Shown here piece by piece: positions 10,688 to 17,708 of a DNA stretch of 64,000 nucleotides. Source of the DNA: Rhodanobacter sp. B04 (GTDB taxonomy: Bacteria > Pseudomonadota > Gammaproteobacteria > Xanthomonadales > Rhodanobacteraceae); NCBI RefSeq assembly GCF_002001125.1, contig NZ_MUNV01000026.1, positions 186,001-250,000 on the forward strand, in the 5' to 3' direction. Position numbers and translations under genes: made by a program. Every line of letters begins with the position of its first letter. Within the stretch, counting starts at the first letter, position 1. The notes below the pieces were generated by a model that ran no database searches, had not been told where the DNA came from, and saw only the letters and a list, made by a program, of their open reading frames with translations.

Positions 10688-11038
10688 TCATTTTCCCCTC
10701 AACTTGGTTTGCTCTGAACGCCATTCTTTCCAACTTGGATCTGTCTGCTTATGGTGAATCCACTCAGCAGTATCAGGGGTTGGCGTGAAAGGTTTTTTGA
10801 TGCGCGGATAGCACTGCGAGCACAAGTTGAATGGAAGTCGGTCAGATTCTGGATGGCGCATGTGCTCGCTAAAGAAGTACAGGCCGCACCCACGATCACC
10901 GCCATAGGGTTCGTCGCCGCACACATATGAAAGTCCGCGATCAATCTCTGCCGTGCAACCAGAGTGATCGCAAATCGATGGCACGCCATAGCCAATGTCA
11001 CGCTTCCAGCGTTCGTCATAGCCGACTGCCCAGCTCAT
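10688..11038 (-). CDS. Cysteine-rich phage protein, probable zinc binder
   Basis: Not recognised as a named family. The 116-residue product has eight cysteines in pairs (ICDHSGC, YVCGDEPYGGDRGC, NLCSQCYP) and several histidines, a pattern that suggests one or two zinc sites. The C-terminal part is rich in Trp and Lys. I placed the start at the ATG at 11038 because it overlaps the upstream stop as ATGA; the frame is open further upstream, but that part is antisense-like and overlaps the DUF1643 gene. It belongs to a chain of overlapping minus-strand genes that runs from the DGR toward xis-int. Function unknown. Confidence 0.65.
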   Translation of the reverse strand: MSWAVGYDERWKRDIGYGVPSICDHSGCTAEIDRGLSYVCGDEPYGGDRGCGLYFFSEHMRHPESDRLPFNLCSQCYPRIKKPFTPTPDTAEWIHHKQTDPSWKEWRSEQTKLRGK

Positions 11039-11532
11039 GGCGTCACCCAAAGGGTAGGACGCGTGTTGTCCTTCACGTACAGCGGATGCTTCGGGCTGCC
11101 GTCCTTGTTGAGCTGCAGATAGTGCACGTGCGTACCAACCAGCGATTGCCTTACCTGCGTAGCCTGGTTGAGATATGAACCGTCCTTGCCCCATGCGCAA
11201 ACCACCAAATCGGCAGCTGATACCGCGTCCATGATCCGGGAAAGGTTGTATTGACCGATCGGCGAACCTGCGGCCTTCATGTCTTCCGGTGAAGTGGCAC
11301 GCCACGCAAACAGATTGACCACGTGCAGCCAGTCGTAGCCCCAAGCCTTCGCAAACTTCATGCATTTGCGAATCGTTTGATCATCGACTTCAGCGTCCGC
11401 GGTACTCGGATTTAGCATGATGAAAAGGCAGGTGAGGGCACCTTCCTGCTGCAACTGGCGGCGCAATAGGTACCGGTAACGGCCGCATGGGGACAATACC
11501 GCTGACCGATCCAAAGCGAATAGATCAGCCAC
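11035..11532 (-). CDS. DUF1643-family protein
   Basis: A 165-residue protein with the DUF1643 signature: an N-terminal SPCGRYRYLLRR strand, the core FIMLNPSTADAEVDDQTIRKC, WGYDWLHVVNLFAWRATSPED, and DLVVCAWGKDG. The family occurs in bacteria and phages and its biochemical role is not established to my knowledge. I chose the GTG at 11532, which overlaps the end of the preceding 48-residue gene (GTGGCTGA); the frame continues upstream to an ATG at 11595 without recognisable similarity. It overlaps the next gene by four bases (ATGA). Confidence 0.78.
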   Translation of the reverse strand: MADLFALDRSAVLSPCGRYRYLLRRQLQQEGALTCLFIMLNPSTADAEVDDQTIRKCMKFAKAWGYDWLHVVNLFAWRATSPEDMKAAGSPIGQYNLSRIMDAVSAADLVVCAWGKDGSYLNQATQVRQSLVGTHVHYLQLNKDGSPKHPLYVKDNTRPTLWVTP

Positions 11533-11671
11533 GAGCCTTCTCCCTGAGCACTTTCTTCCGCTGGTCTGCGCAGGCCTGGCATACCTTGCGCCCACGGATG
11601 ATCACCGGCTTGCGACCTTCGAGGATGGCGCGCACCATCGGCGCGGAGAAAAGGATAGGTCGTTCTTTCAT
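11525..11671 (-). CDS. Small phage protein (48 aa) with KERPILFSAPMVRAIL motif
   Basis: A 48-residue frame starting at the ATG at 11671. The N-terminal MKERPILFSAPMVRAILEGRK is a segment I recall from many phage proteins of about 150-200 residues, where it is usually followed by a longer ASCH-like domain. Here it is followed only by a short basic tail containing a CQAC pair, so the gene may be a truncated member. It overlaps its upstream neighbour by four bases (ATGA) and its downstream neighbour by eight, which argues that it is translated. Confidence 0.6.
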   Translation of the reverse strand: MKERPILFSAPMVRAILEGRKPVIIRGRKVCQACADQRKKVLREKARG

Positions 11672-11898
11672 GCTTGCGGCTCCGTTTCATGGCCAGGGCA
11701 GCCGGTCTTGTAGTCGAAGCCTTGGCATACCGGCCCGAGCGGAATTACCTCATGGCCAGCGGCGACATGGTCGAGCAGCACGTCGCGCGCTCGATCAGCG
11801 GACAAGCGGCGACCGTCTGAGTGGCGGAACATTGCACCGAGCTGTCGCTGCGTCATCTTGAGCGCGCCGCGGACGTCCATGCAGCAGTGAACAATCAT
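11668..11898 (-). CDS. Hypothetical phage protein (76 aa)
   Basis: Not recognised. The product has an N-terminal segment MIVHCCMDVRGALKMTQRQLGAMF, which could form a helix-turn-helix-like pair, followed by DGRRLSADRARDVLLDHVAAGHEVIPLGPVCQGFDYKTGCPGH. A glutamine/arginine-rich recognition-helix pattern is suggestive but not decisive. Both ends overlap neighbouring genes on the same strand by four bases, the tight packing seen across this arm, and that is the main support for it being a real gene. Confidence 0.62.
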   Translation of the reverse strand: MIVHCCMDVRGALKMTQRQLGAMFRHSDGRRLSADRARDVLLDHVAAGHEVIPLGPVCQGFDYKTGCPGHETEPQA

Positions 11899-12947
11899 GG
11901 CTGCACCAGCGGGTAGGCGTTGTGTTCCACGCCGTCGAGCAGGCGCCCTGCGCCTTTCTTGCCGATCTTAATCATGTCGGCCGGCTTCACGCCTGGCGGG
12001 TGAAAGACGGTGGCCTTCTGCATCGGATAGGGATCGCCTGGCGCGAAATCATAAATTTTGTAGGGCGCGAACTCTCCCCACTGCTTGAAGAAGAACGGCA
12101 CGCGGGCGCTGGCGCATTGGTCACGCAGCGATCGCGCCCAGTCGGGATGCATTGGTCGTGCGCCAAGACCTGACTCGCCCCCGGTAACAACCCAGTGCAG
12201 TCTTCCATTGATACCGGTGCGGTCACTGAATATGCCGTCCGCGCCCGGCGCGTAACGACTTTGAAGATGATTCTTCAGATTGAGCGGCCCAAGCAGCGGT
12301 TCGCACGACAGCCATCGCACACCTGCAGGGCATTGCAACAGCAGCGGGATACGTTCGTCAGCGGTCGCCTGGTTCTCTACGCTGACGCCGCACCAGATGT
12401 GAGAACGGATATGCATTGCATCTTGCTGCGCCCACTTCGCCGCGGGGCTGTTTTGCATCGCTTCGGTCGGGCAAAGTTTGAATCGCTCAGCATGAGCTTT
12501 CTTTTTGGCTAGTCGTTCGGTGACATACGCCAACATGCGCTCAGGCCGTTTGGTGAGGATCTGAAACGTGTGCGTGCCACGGAATGTCCAGCGCCGGGTT
12601 CCTGGATTCCAGGAAGTGTCGTTGCAGCGCTCCATCACCTCGAATATCTGGTCGATCCACTCGTCGGGTACCGACTCGTGGAACAAGTCGGACATGCTGT
12701 TGACGAAGATCCGGCGCGGCTTCCTCCAGCGCAACGGCTGGTCGAGCACTTCGGGAATGAAGCGCACCTTTCCGTTCCAGCCCTTGGTGACCGGATGGAT
12801 CAACCCTTCATACGGCAAACCTGGTCCGCTGAACCGTGCGGCTACCCGTTCGGCATAGCAGTGTTGGCATCCGGAAGACACGCGAGAACAACCACGCAGA
12901 GGGTTCCACGTGGCATCGGTCCACTCGATGGCGCTGTGATCAGACAT
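11895..12947 (-). CDS. Phage Gp37/Gp68 (DUF5131) family protein
   Basis: A 350-residue protein with the family hallmark IEWTDATWNPLRGC...SGCQHCYAERVAARF near the N-terminus, where three closely spaced cysteines resemble a radical-SAM-type cluster motif. The following RRIFVNSMSDLFHE, FQILTKRPERM and WVVTGGESGLGARPMHPDW segments are also diagnostic. The family is widespread in phages and mobile elements; its activity is unproven as far as I know. The ATG at 12947 was chosen because it starts MSDHSAIEWTD and overlaps the upstream ATPase gene by eight bases. It sits in a block with a HerA-like ATPase and a sulfotransferase-like protein, possibly one functional unit. Confidence 0.85.
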   Translation of the reverse strand: MSDHSAIEWTDATWNPLRGCSRVSSGCQHCYAERVAARFSGPGLPYEGLIHPVTKGWNGKVRFIPEVLDQPLRWRKPRRIFVNSMSDLFHESVPDEWIDQIFEVMERCNDTSWNPGTRRWTFRGTHTFQILTKRPERMLAYVTERLAKKKAHAERFKLCPTEAMQNSPAAKWAQQDAMHIRSHIWCGVSVENQATADERIPLLLQCPAGVRWLSCEPLLGPLNLKNHLQSRYAPGADGIFSDRTGINGRLHWVVTGGESGLGARPMHPDWARSLRDQCASARVPFFFKQWGEFAPYKIYDFAPGDPYPMQKATVFHPPGVKPADMIKIGKKGAGRLLDGVEHNAYPLVQP

Positions 12948-14601
12948 TGGACCGCTCCGGAAACAGGATGTCGTTGGCACGGCAGTGGCTACCTTCGTCG
13001 GTCATCAGACCGTTGCGCCGCAGGTCCGACAGGTAGGTGTTGAAGGTGCCACCGCTGGCGGTCATGCCGACGGCTTCGGCGATGTCTCGGCGAGCAATGC
13101 CACGCGACCCGGCGGCCACGATAGTTTCAAGCATGGTGAAGGCACCGGCTCGCAACGCACCGCGCCACATAGCCATGACATCAGCATGGGTGGTCGGCTT
13201 GCTGGGCAGCTTGTCGCCGAGCGAGAGGATGCCAGCTTCGGACGCGAACAGCAGACTGCTACGCTCCACCAGGTAGCCTGCGCGGCGCAGATCGGAGAGA
13301 TACGTGTTGAACGTGCCGCCCTTGTGGCTGAACTTGGTGAGCGCCCCCACTTGCGGTTTGGAGTAGCCGGCCGGCGATCGCGCGGCAAGCTCCTGCAGGA
13401 TGCGCACGGCGCCGGCCCGAAGGCCGGATACGGTCGATGCTATCGGTGAGGTCCGAATCTCGCGAGTTGGCTTCACGAGATCGGCGAGATCGCGCGCGTC
13501 CAACTTTATATCGCCCGACAACATGGTCTTTGGCAACACCAAGTCAGCCAGCTGCTGTATCAGTCGCTGCGCCTTCTTGAACTCTGGCGGGATCACGATG
13601 GTGGCGGCCACTGCCGCCTCAACGCGGCACTGCACGTCCACTTCTGTCATGCCGCTGGCGCTCGGTGCGCCGGCTCGCCTTTCTGCTCCGCGAAGCTGAC
13701 GGGTTAGCGTCGCAACCTGAGTTTGCAGATCCTCGACGGTGCGTGCTTCGATGTCCGCATCCTTCTGTAGGTCGGCCAGCTTGGCGAGCGAGGCGCGCAC
13801 CTTGGCCGACGCTGGCGGGGGCGCCTGCATCAGGCGCTGACCAGCTTTCGGGTGACTGGTGCTGACCGCTGCCACGGTGACCAGGGTGGGTTCCGGATGC
13901 AGAGCCGGACCGAAGGCGAAGAACGAACCGGCCGGCATCGCGCGCAGGGCGGTCAGGGCTTCGCGGCTGACCATGCCCAGTTCATCCGCCGCGCGCTTCA
14001 CGTCGACGTCCAGCCCGGTGCGGCCGATCAGCTTGTTGAGCAGTTCGGCCGCGGTGTCCTTGTGCAGTTTCGATAGGCGCTGGGTGGCGGCGACCAGGCA
14101 TAGACCGCGCTTGCGGCCGCGAGTGGCGATGTCTATCACGGCGCTGGCCGCCTCGGCGCTGCCGGTCTGCGGGCAAAAGATATGCGCCTCGTCCAGCACC
14201 ACCATGACGGGATGCCACAGTTTGCGCGGCGCGTTGACCAGCGCATCGAGGAACCTGCGCACGAACTGCTGGCGCTCATGCGCCTTGAGGTCGTAGATGT
14301 CGAGCACGGCGCTCACGCCGGATTCCAGCAAGCGCCTGGCCAGCAGCGCGGCAGTCTGTGGTGTGGCCACGGCGTCGGCATCGTGCGGCGCGGCGATGAT
14401 GTAGTCGAACTTTTCGCGCAGGGTGGCGAACTCGCCCTCCGGATCGATGATCAGCTGCTGGACCAGCGGCGCAGTCTGTTCGAGGATCCGGCGCAGCGTG
14501 TAGCTCTTGCCGCCGCCGCTGTTGGCCTGCACCAGAAGTCTGGTTTCCAGCAGCACGGGCAGGTCGATGACGTGGCCGGTGGCAAGGTTGGGGATAGTCA
14601 T
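12940..14601 (-). CDS. HerA/FtsK-like P-loop ATPase
   Basis: A 553-residue AAA-type ATPase. Walker A is QANSGGGKSYTLR (about residues 26-38), followed by LIIDPEGEFATLREKF typical of HerA/DUF87 proteins, and Walker B is MVVLDEAHIF. A sensor region RGRKRGLCLVAATQRLSKL follows. The middle has a short coiled coil (around LADLQKDADIEARTVEDLQTQ), and the C-terminal third contains two copies of a winged-helix-like module: GGTFNTYLSDLRRAGYL and GGTFNTYLSDLRRNGLM. HerA-like ATPases translocate DNA or pump it with a nuclease partner; no nuclease is adjacent here. The start at 14601 puts the P-loop near the N-terminus and overlaps the upstream gene by four bases. Confidence 0.85.
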   Translation of the reverse strand: MTIPNLATGHVIDLPVLLETRLLVQANSGGGKSYTLRRILEQTAPLVQQLIIDPEGEFATLREKFDYIIAAPHDADAVATPQTAALLARRLLESGVSAVLDIYDLKAHERQQFVRRFLDALVNAPRKLWHPVMVVLDEAHIFCPQTGSAEAASAVIDIATRGRKRGLCLVAATQRLSKLHKDTAAELLNKLIGRTGLDVDVKRAADELGMVSREALTALRAMPAGSFFAFGPALHPEPTLVTVAAVSTSHPKAGQRLMQAPPPASAKVRASLAKLADLQKDADIEARTVEDLQTQVATLTRQLRGAERRAGAPSASGMTEVDVQCRVEAAVAATIVIPPEFKKAQRLIQQLADLVLPKTMLSGDIKLDARDLADLVKPTREIRTSPIASTVSGLRAGAVRILQELAARSPAGYSKPQVGALTKFSHKGGTFNTYLSDLRRAGYLVERSSLLFASEAGILSLGDKLPSKPTTHADVMAMWRGALRAGAFTMLETIVAAGSRGIARRDIAEAVGMTASGGTFNTYLSDLRRNGLMTDEGSHCRANDILFPERSNV

Positions 14602-15188
14602 GCGGTTGCTCCGACGCGAATGCCATCGATCAGGGAAAGCTCGATAGACATGTCGGGCGCGCATTTGACGTCACGTTTTCGCACCACGGCTTTCATGGTT
14701 GCGACATCGAGCGACTTCCACGGCTCAAGGAACATCGCTATCCGTGCAGCTGCTGTGCCGGGCGAAACAATCAAATCTTCGAACCGCAGATCAAGCGTGT
14801 TCCGGCCGGCGAAGGTTCCACGAGCTGTGGCCCGATCAAGTGCGAGCTGTTTCATGCATCGGCGTTGTGCGCTGCGATTGTTGAAGCCGTATCCGAGCAT
14901 TTCCACGAACTTGCATTGAGACTTGGCCTGCTGTTCTGGATCGCGATCCAGCCAGATCACTGCGGTGAGTGCAGACCGCGGAATACCTACACGCTGCGGA
15001 TCGAGAATCTTCACCGCTTTTCCAGCCTGTTCAGAAAACCACGCCGGCTCAACGCGGTGCTGAGTAGCAGCGTCTTCGAAGGCTGGCGCTTCGCCAACAC
15101 ATGGAAAGCCAGCAGCATGGAGCATCTGCATAGTCAGGCTTGTCCCACAGCGGCCCAGTCCAGCCACCACAACCACGTAAGGCATCAT
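14598..15188 (-). CDS. Sulfotransferase-like P-loop protein
   Basis: A 196-residue protein that begins with a beta-strand and P-loop-like segment VVVVAGLGRCGTSLTMQMLHAAGFPCVGEAP, the arrangement used by PAPS-dependent sulfotransferases to bind the 5'-phosphosulfate. A later segment TLDLRFEDLIVSPGTAAARIAMFL matches the usual C-terminal pattern (L-R-Y-E-D-L...P...A...I..FL). A role in sulfating or otherwise modifying a host or virion component is possible, but kinases with a similar loop exist. It overlaps both neighbours by four bases and belongs to the same leftward transcript as the ATPase. A phage-borne member of this fold is unusual. Confidence 0.65.
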   Translation of the reverse strand: MMPYVVVVAGLGRCGTSLTMQMLHAAGFPCVGEAPAFEDAATQHRVEPAWFSEQAGKAVKILDPQRVGIPRSALTAVIWLDRDPEQQAKSQCKFVEMLGYGFNNRSAQRRCMKQLALDRATARGTFAGRNTLDLRFEDLIVSPGTAAARIAMFLEPWKSLDVATMKAVVRKRDVKCAPDMSIELSLIDGIRVGATA

Positions 15189-15514
15189 GCTGAAAGCGCC
15201 TCAGCAAGGGTCGGTGGCATCAGTTCGCCGTTGGATAGCGGCGGTAGGATCTGGACGAGAAAGGGCTCGCTCGGCTTGCGTCGCAGAAGGCTGCGCGCGT
15301 CCAGGTAGAAAATGGCCTGGGCGACAGCCTCGCGTTCGAAGTCATCACGGATCACGGTACTGAGGTCGTGCCATCGGTGCGCAGGCGTCATGAAGCTGGA
15401 TTCCACTGGCGCGTCCACCCGGTCGTCACGCCACTGCGTGAACGATTCGATATCGGCCCGTGATGTCGCATAGGCGATCTGGTGGGCGAGGGTATTGAGT
15501 TCGGTGCGGGTCAT
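15185..15514 (-). CDS. Hypothetical phage protein (109 aa)
   Basis: Not recognised. The product starts MTRTELNTLAHQIAYATSRAD and is soluble, mainly helical by composition, with a hydrophobic FEREAVAQAIFYLDARSLL segment and a proline-rich C-terminus. I chose the ATG at 15514, which overlaps the stop of the upstream gene (ATGA at 15511-15514), over an upstream ATG at 15529. It stands between the sulfotransferase-like gene and another small protein in a chain of overlapping minus-strand genes. No function can be assigned. Confidence 0.62.
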   Translation of the reverse strand: MTRTELNTLAHQIAYATSRADIESFTQWRDDRVDAPVESSFMTPAHRWHDLSTVIRDDFEREAVAQAIFYLDARSLLRRKPSEPFLVQILPPLSNGELMPPTLAEALSA

Positions 15515-15840
15515 AGCAGCGGGCTCCATGGATCAATGGCTGGATCAGCGCTGCCGAAAGAGTCGGCAAGGCGCGGGCGTCGCTTCGGTGATGCGTAGAC
15601 GTGGCAGGTCCAGTCGACCGGGTCGACCGGCTTCTCGTCTAGCCTCTGGACGGCCACGGAATAGCGGCAGGTCGCACCATTCGGCAGCGGCATGCGGTTG
15701 CGGATCACCCGCACGCTTCGCACGCGCGCGTAGCTGACGCGACCGCCTGGCGTGACGTGGCGCACGAGGTGGCCAGGCTCGGGCGAGCCTTCGCCAGACC
15801 AGTCGATTCGCCAGCGCGCATGGCCGCGTCGAATGAGCAT
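15511..15840 (-). CDS. Hypothetical phage protein (109 aa)
   Basis: Not recognised. A 109-residue product rich in Arg and Trp with a beta-strand-like layout: RWRIDWSGEGSPEPGHLVRHV, RVSYARVRSVRVIRNRMPLP, and a WTCHVYASPKRRPRL segment near the C-terminus. It overlaps its downstream neighbour by four bases and its start overlaps the stop of a possible 20-residue frame. It could be a nucleic-acid-binding accessory protein given its charge, but that is speculation. Confidence 0.6.
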   Translation of the reverse strand: MLIRRGHARWRIDWSGEGSPEPGHLVRHVTPGGRVSYARVRSVRVIRNRMPLPNGATCRYSVAVQRLDEKPVDPVDWTCHVYASPKRRPRLADSFGSADPAIDPWSPLL

Positions 15841-15902
15841 CAGGCTTGCGCCTTGTACATGGCTTCGACGTCACTGGTGCCACTGAAGGTTTCACGGATC
15901 AT
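15840..15902 (-). CDS. Possible 20-residue coupled ORF downstream of the reverse transcriptase
   Basis: An ATG at 15902 overlaps the stop codon of the reverse transcriptase (ATGA), and the frame MIRETFSGTSDVEAMYKAQA ends by overlapping the start of the next gene (ATGA again). The double coupling fits the style of this operon, yet a 20-residue product may be no more than a translational bridge. No function is suggested. Confidence 0.35.
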   Translation of the reverse strand: MIRETFSGTSDVEAMYKAQA

Positions 15903-17056
15903 GATTGGCGCACTCGAATGGATACGGGTTGCCCTTCCAGCTGGAAGGTGTAGCGGCGCCGTGTAGATGTGAGGTTGTCTAGCCAAGGGTGACTCGCCAG
16001 AATGCGTTGGGTCAGGCGGTAGCTATCGGCGTGACGCAGGTGACCTTGATAGCTTGCCCAGCAAGAGTTCAGCTGGCGCAGTTGCTCGGGTGTAGCGATC
16101 GCTTCGCGACCATGGATGTGATCCTGCTTCCAGGCCAGCAGCTTCTGTTTGGCATGCTGCAGAACACGTGCACGAACGCGGGTGTGCGTGGGGAACACAA
16201 CGTAGCCAAGGAAGTCGCAGCCTGCGCTCAGTGGGCGAAGGCGGATATCTGCTTTCAGCTTCAGGTGCAGACGATCGGCAAGGAACTGCTCGATCTGGAT
16301 CTGCCAGCGTTCAAGTTGGGCGCGATCACGATGGACCAGCACGAAATCGTCGACGTAGCGCAAATATCGCTCGGCTTTCAACTCGTGCTTCACGAACTGG
16401 TCGAACGCGTCCATGTAGACGTTCGCGAAGAACTGCGAAGGTAGGTTGCCGATCGGTAGGCCGCAATCCGGCGCGGAGTTCTCTAACCGCTTATGGCGTG
16501 GCACAAGAAGAAGGTCATCGGCAGATTCGAGGTGCAGAACGCCACGCTGCTCGACGTGCTTGGCGAGCAACGCATGTACCACCTGCATGGTCATATCGCT
16601 CGCGCCGGAGCGCTCCAGGCGCTTCTTGAGCATCGCCCACAAGACGCGGCGATTGATCGAATAAAAGAAGTTGTGGATGTCGAGCTGCAGATACCAGCCG
16701 CCGCCTTGGCCGCTGGCGACCTGGCGGATGAACTGACCAAGGCGCCGGACCGCTGCATGCGTTCCTTTGCCTCGCCGATTCGCATAGCTGTCGTGAATGA
16801 ATGTCGGCTCGTAGACCGCTTCCACCTTCGGCACGACGAGGTGGTGAACCACCATGTCACCGAACCCGGGTGCATGAATCTGTCTGGCTTTTGGCTGAGT
16901 GGCGATGAAGCTGGTAGACCGACCTGGCTGCCAGGTGCGGGTATTCAGCGCCTTCTGGATCCCGATCAGGTTTTCCATCCAGCGCAGCTCGAACTTCAGT
17001 TGATCGACGTTCGGCTTTTTCTTTCGACGTGCCGTGCGCATGCAGTCGTAGAGCAT
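15899..17056 (-). CDS. DGR reverse transcriptase
   Basis: RNA-directed DNA polymerase of the diversity-generating retroelement type. Starting at the ATG at 17056 it has 385 residues. Visible RT motifs in order: motif A WYLQLDIHNFF, motif B LPIGNLPSQFFANVYMD (DGR enzymes typically show IGxxxSQ here), motif C YLRYVDDFVLV with the catalytic YVDD, then GCDFLGYVV and a basic thumb. It should copy the adjacent template RNA with adenine-specific errors and seed replacement of the variable repeats. The frame is open without a stop from an ATG at 17254 through the whole template repeat, so a longer 451-residue form is possible. No maturase or endonuclease domain is seen, against a group II intron. Confidence 0.93.
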   Translation of the reverse strand: MLYDCMRTARRKKKPNVDQLKFELRWMENLIGIQKALNTRTWQPGRSTSFIATQPKARQIHAPGFGDMVVHHLVVPKVEAVYEPTFIHDSYANRRGKGTHAAVRRLGQFIRQVASGQGGGWYLQLDIHNFFYSINRRVLWAMLKKRLERSGASDMTMQVVHALLAKHVEQRGVLHLESADDLLLVPRHKRLENSAPDCGLPIGNLPSQFFANVYMDAFDQFVKHELKAERYLRYVDDFVLVHRDRAQLERWQIQIEQFLADRLHLKLKADIRLRPLSAGCDFLGYVVFPTHTRVRARVLQHAKQKLLAWKQDHIHGREAIATPEQLRQLNSCWASYQGHLRHADSYRLTQRILASHPWLDNLTSTRRRYTFQLEGQPVSIRVRQS

Positions 17057-17083
17057 GCGCACGCTGACCTCACCCTGACACTC

Positions 17084-17197
17084 ACTGGCCGGCGCCGCGC
17101 GCCGCACCGGCCGCGCCCGCAGCTGGTTGTTGGCGTTGTTGTTGTTCACGTTGCCGTTGTTCATGTTGACGTAGAAGAAAGAGCGGGACGAACCCGC
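17084..17197 (-). repeat. DGR template repeat (TR)
   Basis: A 114-bp template. Read on the minus strand it contains ten AAC codons and one ATG in the segment VNMNNGNVNNNNANNQ, flanked by an invariant SSRSFFYV part and a GC-rich LRARPVRRAAPAS part. AAC is the preferred template codon in DGRs because changing its adenines reaches many residues without making stop codons. The two variable repeats (17719-17832 and 18307-18420) are identical to it except at 14 and 12 of these adenines. Position 17083, just past the 3' end, reads C in plus orientation where both variable repeats have G, which fits the IMH*/IMH distinction between template and target. Confidence 0.96.
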
Positions 17198-17250
17198 GTC
17201 CCCGCGCGCTTGCGATCCAACCACGCATCCATTCGGGTAGCAGGGCATCG

Positions 17251-17685
17251 TCATCGATTGGCCTCATATCGCGAGGCGGCGCGGGTACTCAGTGTCATGG
17301 CACGCTGTCCAGGCGCTGACGCCTGGACACTCTGGCCTTTCGGGTGAAAATCACGGTGCCATCCACCAACCTGCTTGCCAAGTTGGATGGCCGAACGCAT
17401 CAGAGCCTCGAACTGACCGAAGCTGCTGAACTGTTGAAGCCGCTGACCAAGCTGCAGCCGCTGTTTCAGATCGTCCACCTGGTCAACCAGCTCTCCCAGC
17501 AGTTCAGCGCGCTTCTCTGGCTTGCGCGCCGCACTATTGGCGGTGGTGAGCACCTTCCAGGCATCGGTAGATAGACTCGTGCCGAAGCTGTAACGGTGCG
17601 CCCGCGAGAACTTCGAGACAGCTTGCTCAATGTCACGAGCAAGCGTCTCAGCCAGACGCACGGCAGGTGGTAGATGGAAGGTCAT
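17251..17685 (-). CDS. avd: DGR accessory variability determinant (Avd)
   Basis: A 144-residue, largely helical and basic protein located between target and template repeat, where Avd lies in the Bordetella phage BPP-1 DGR. Helices around AVRLAETLARDIEQAVSKF, RYSFGTSLSTDAWKVLTTANSA, KRAELLGELVDQVDDLKQRLQLGQRLQQF and QFEALMRSAIQLGKQVGGWHRD match the four-helix-bundle layout of Avd, which forms a pentamer that binds the RT and template RNA and is needed for cDNA synthesis. Its stop overlaps an ATG (17254) of the frame that runs through the template repeat into the RT. Assignment is from position and fold pattern. Confidence 0.85.
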   Translation of the reverse strand: MTFHLPPAVRLAETLARDIEQAVSKFSRAHRYSFGTSLSTDAWKVLTTANSAARKPEKRAELLGELVDQVDDLKQRLQLGQRLQQFSSFGQFEALMRSAIQLGKQVGGWHRDFHPKGQSVQASAPGQRAMTLSTRAASRYEANR

Positions 17686-17694
17686 GTCAGGCTG

Positions 17695-17708
17695 TTATTG
17701 ACCAATAA
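17695..17708. repeat. Short palindrome downstream of VR2
   Basis: TTATTGACCAATAA is a 14-bp near-palindrome that contains the stop codon of the second target gene, 10 bp beyond the end of variable repeat 2. DGRs often carry a hairpin or cruciform just past the variable repeat that helps homing. This one is AT-rich and weak, so its role is uncertain. Confidence 0.4.

Noticed and set aside
12985..13449. Plus-strand reading frames antisense to the HerA-like ATPase and other long genes
   Set aside because: They are frames opposite GC-rich coding sequence with biased composition and no start signals; the minus-strand gene explains the region.
14598..15188. Phage polynucleotide or nucleoside kinase
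   Set aside because: The loop GLGRCGTSL lacks the GxxGxGK[ST] lysine of kinases and fits sulfotransferases better, although confidence stays moderate.
15899..17254. Group II intron or retron as explanation for the reverse transcriptase
   Set aside because: There is no maturase or endonuclease domain and no domain V/VI-like ribozyme end, while the adjacent TR, two VRs with adenine-only changes and Avd fit a DGR.
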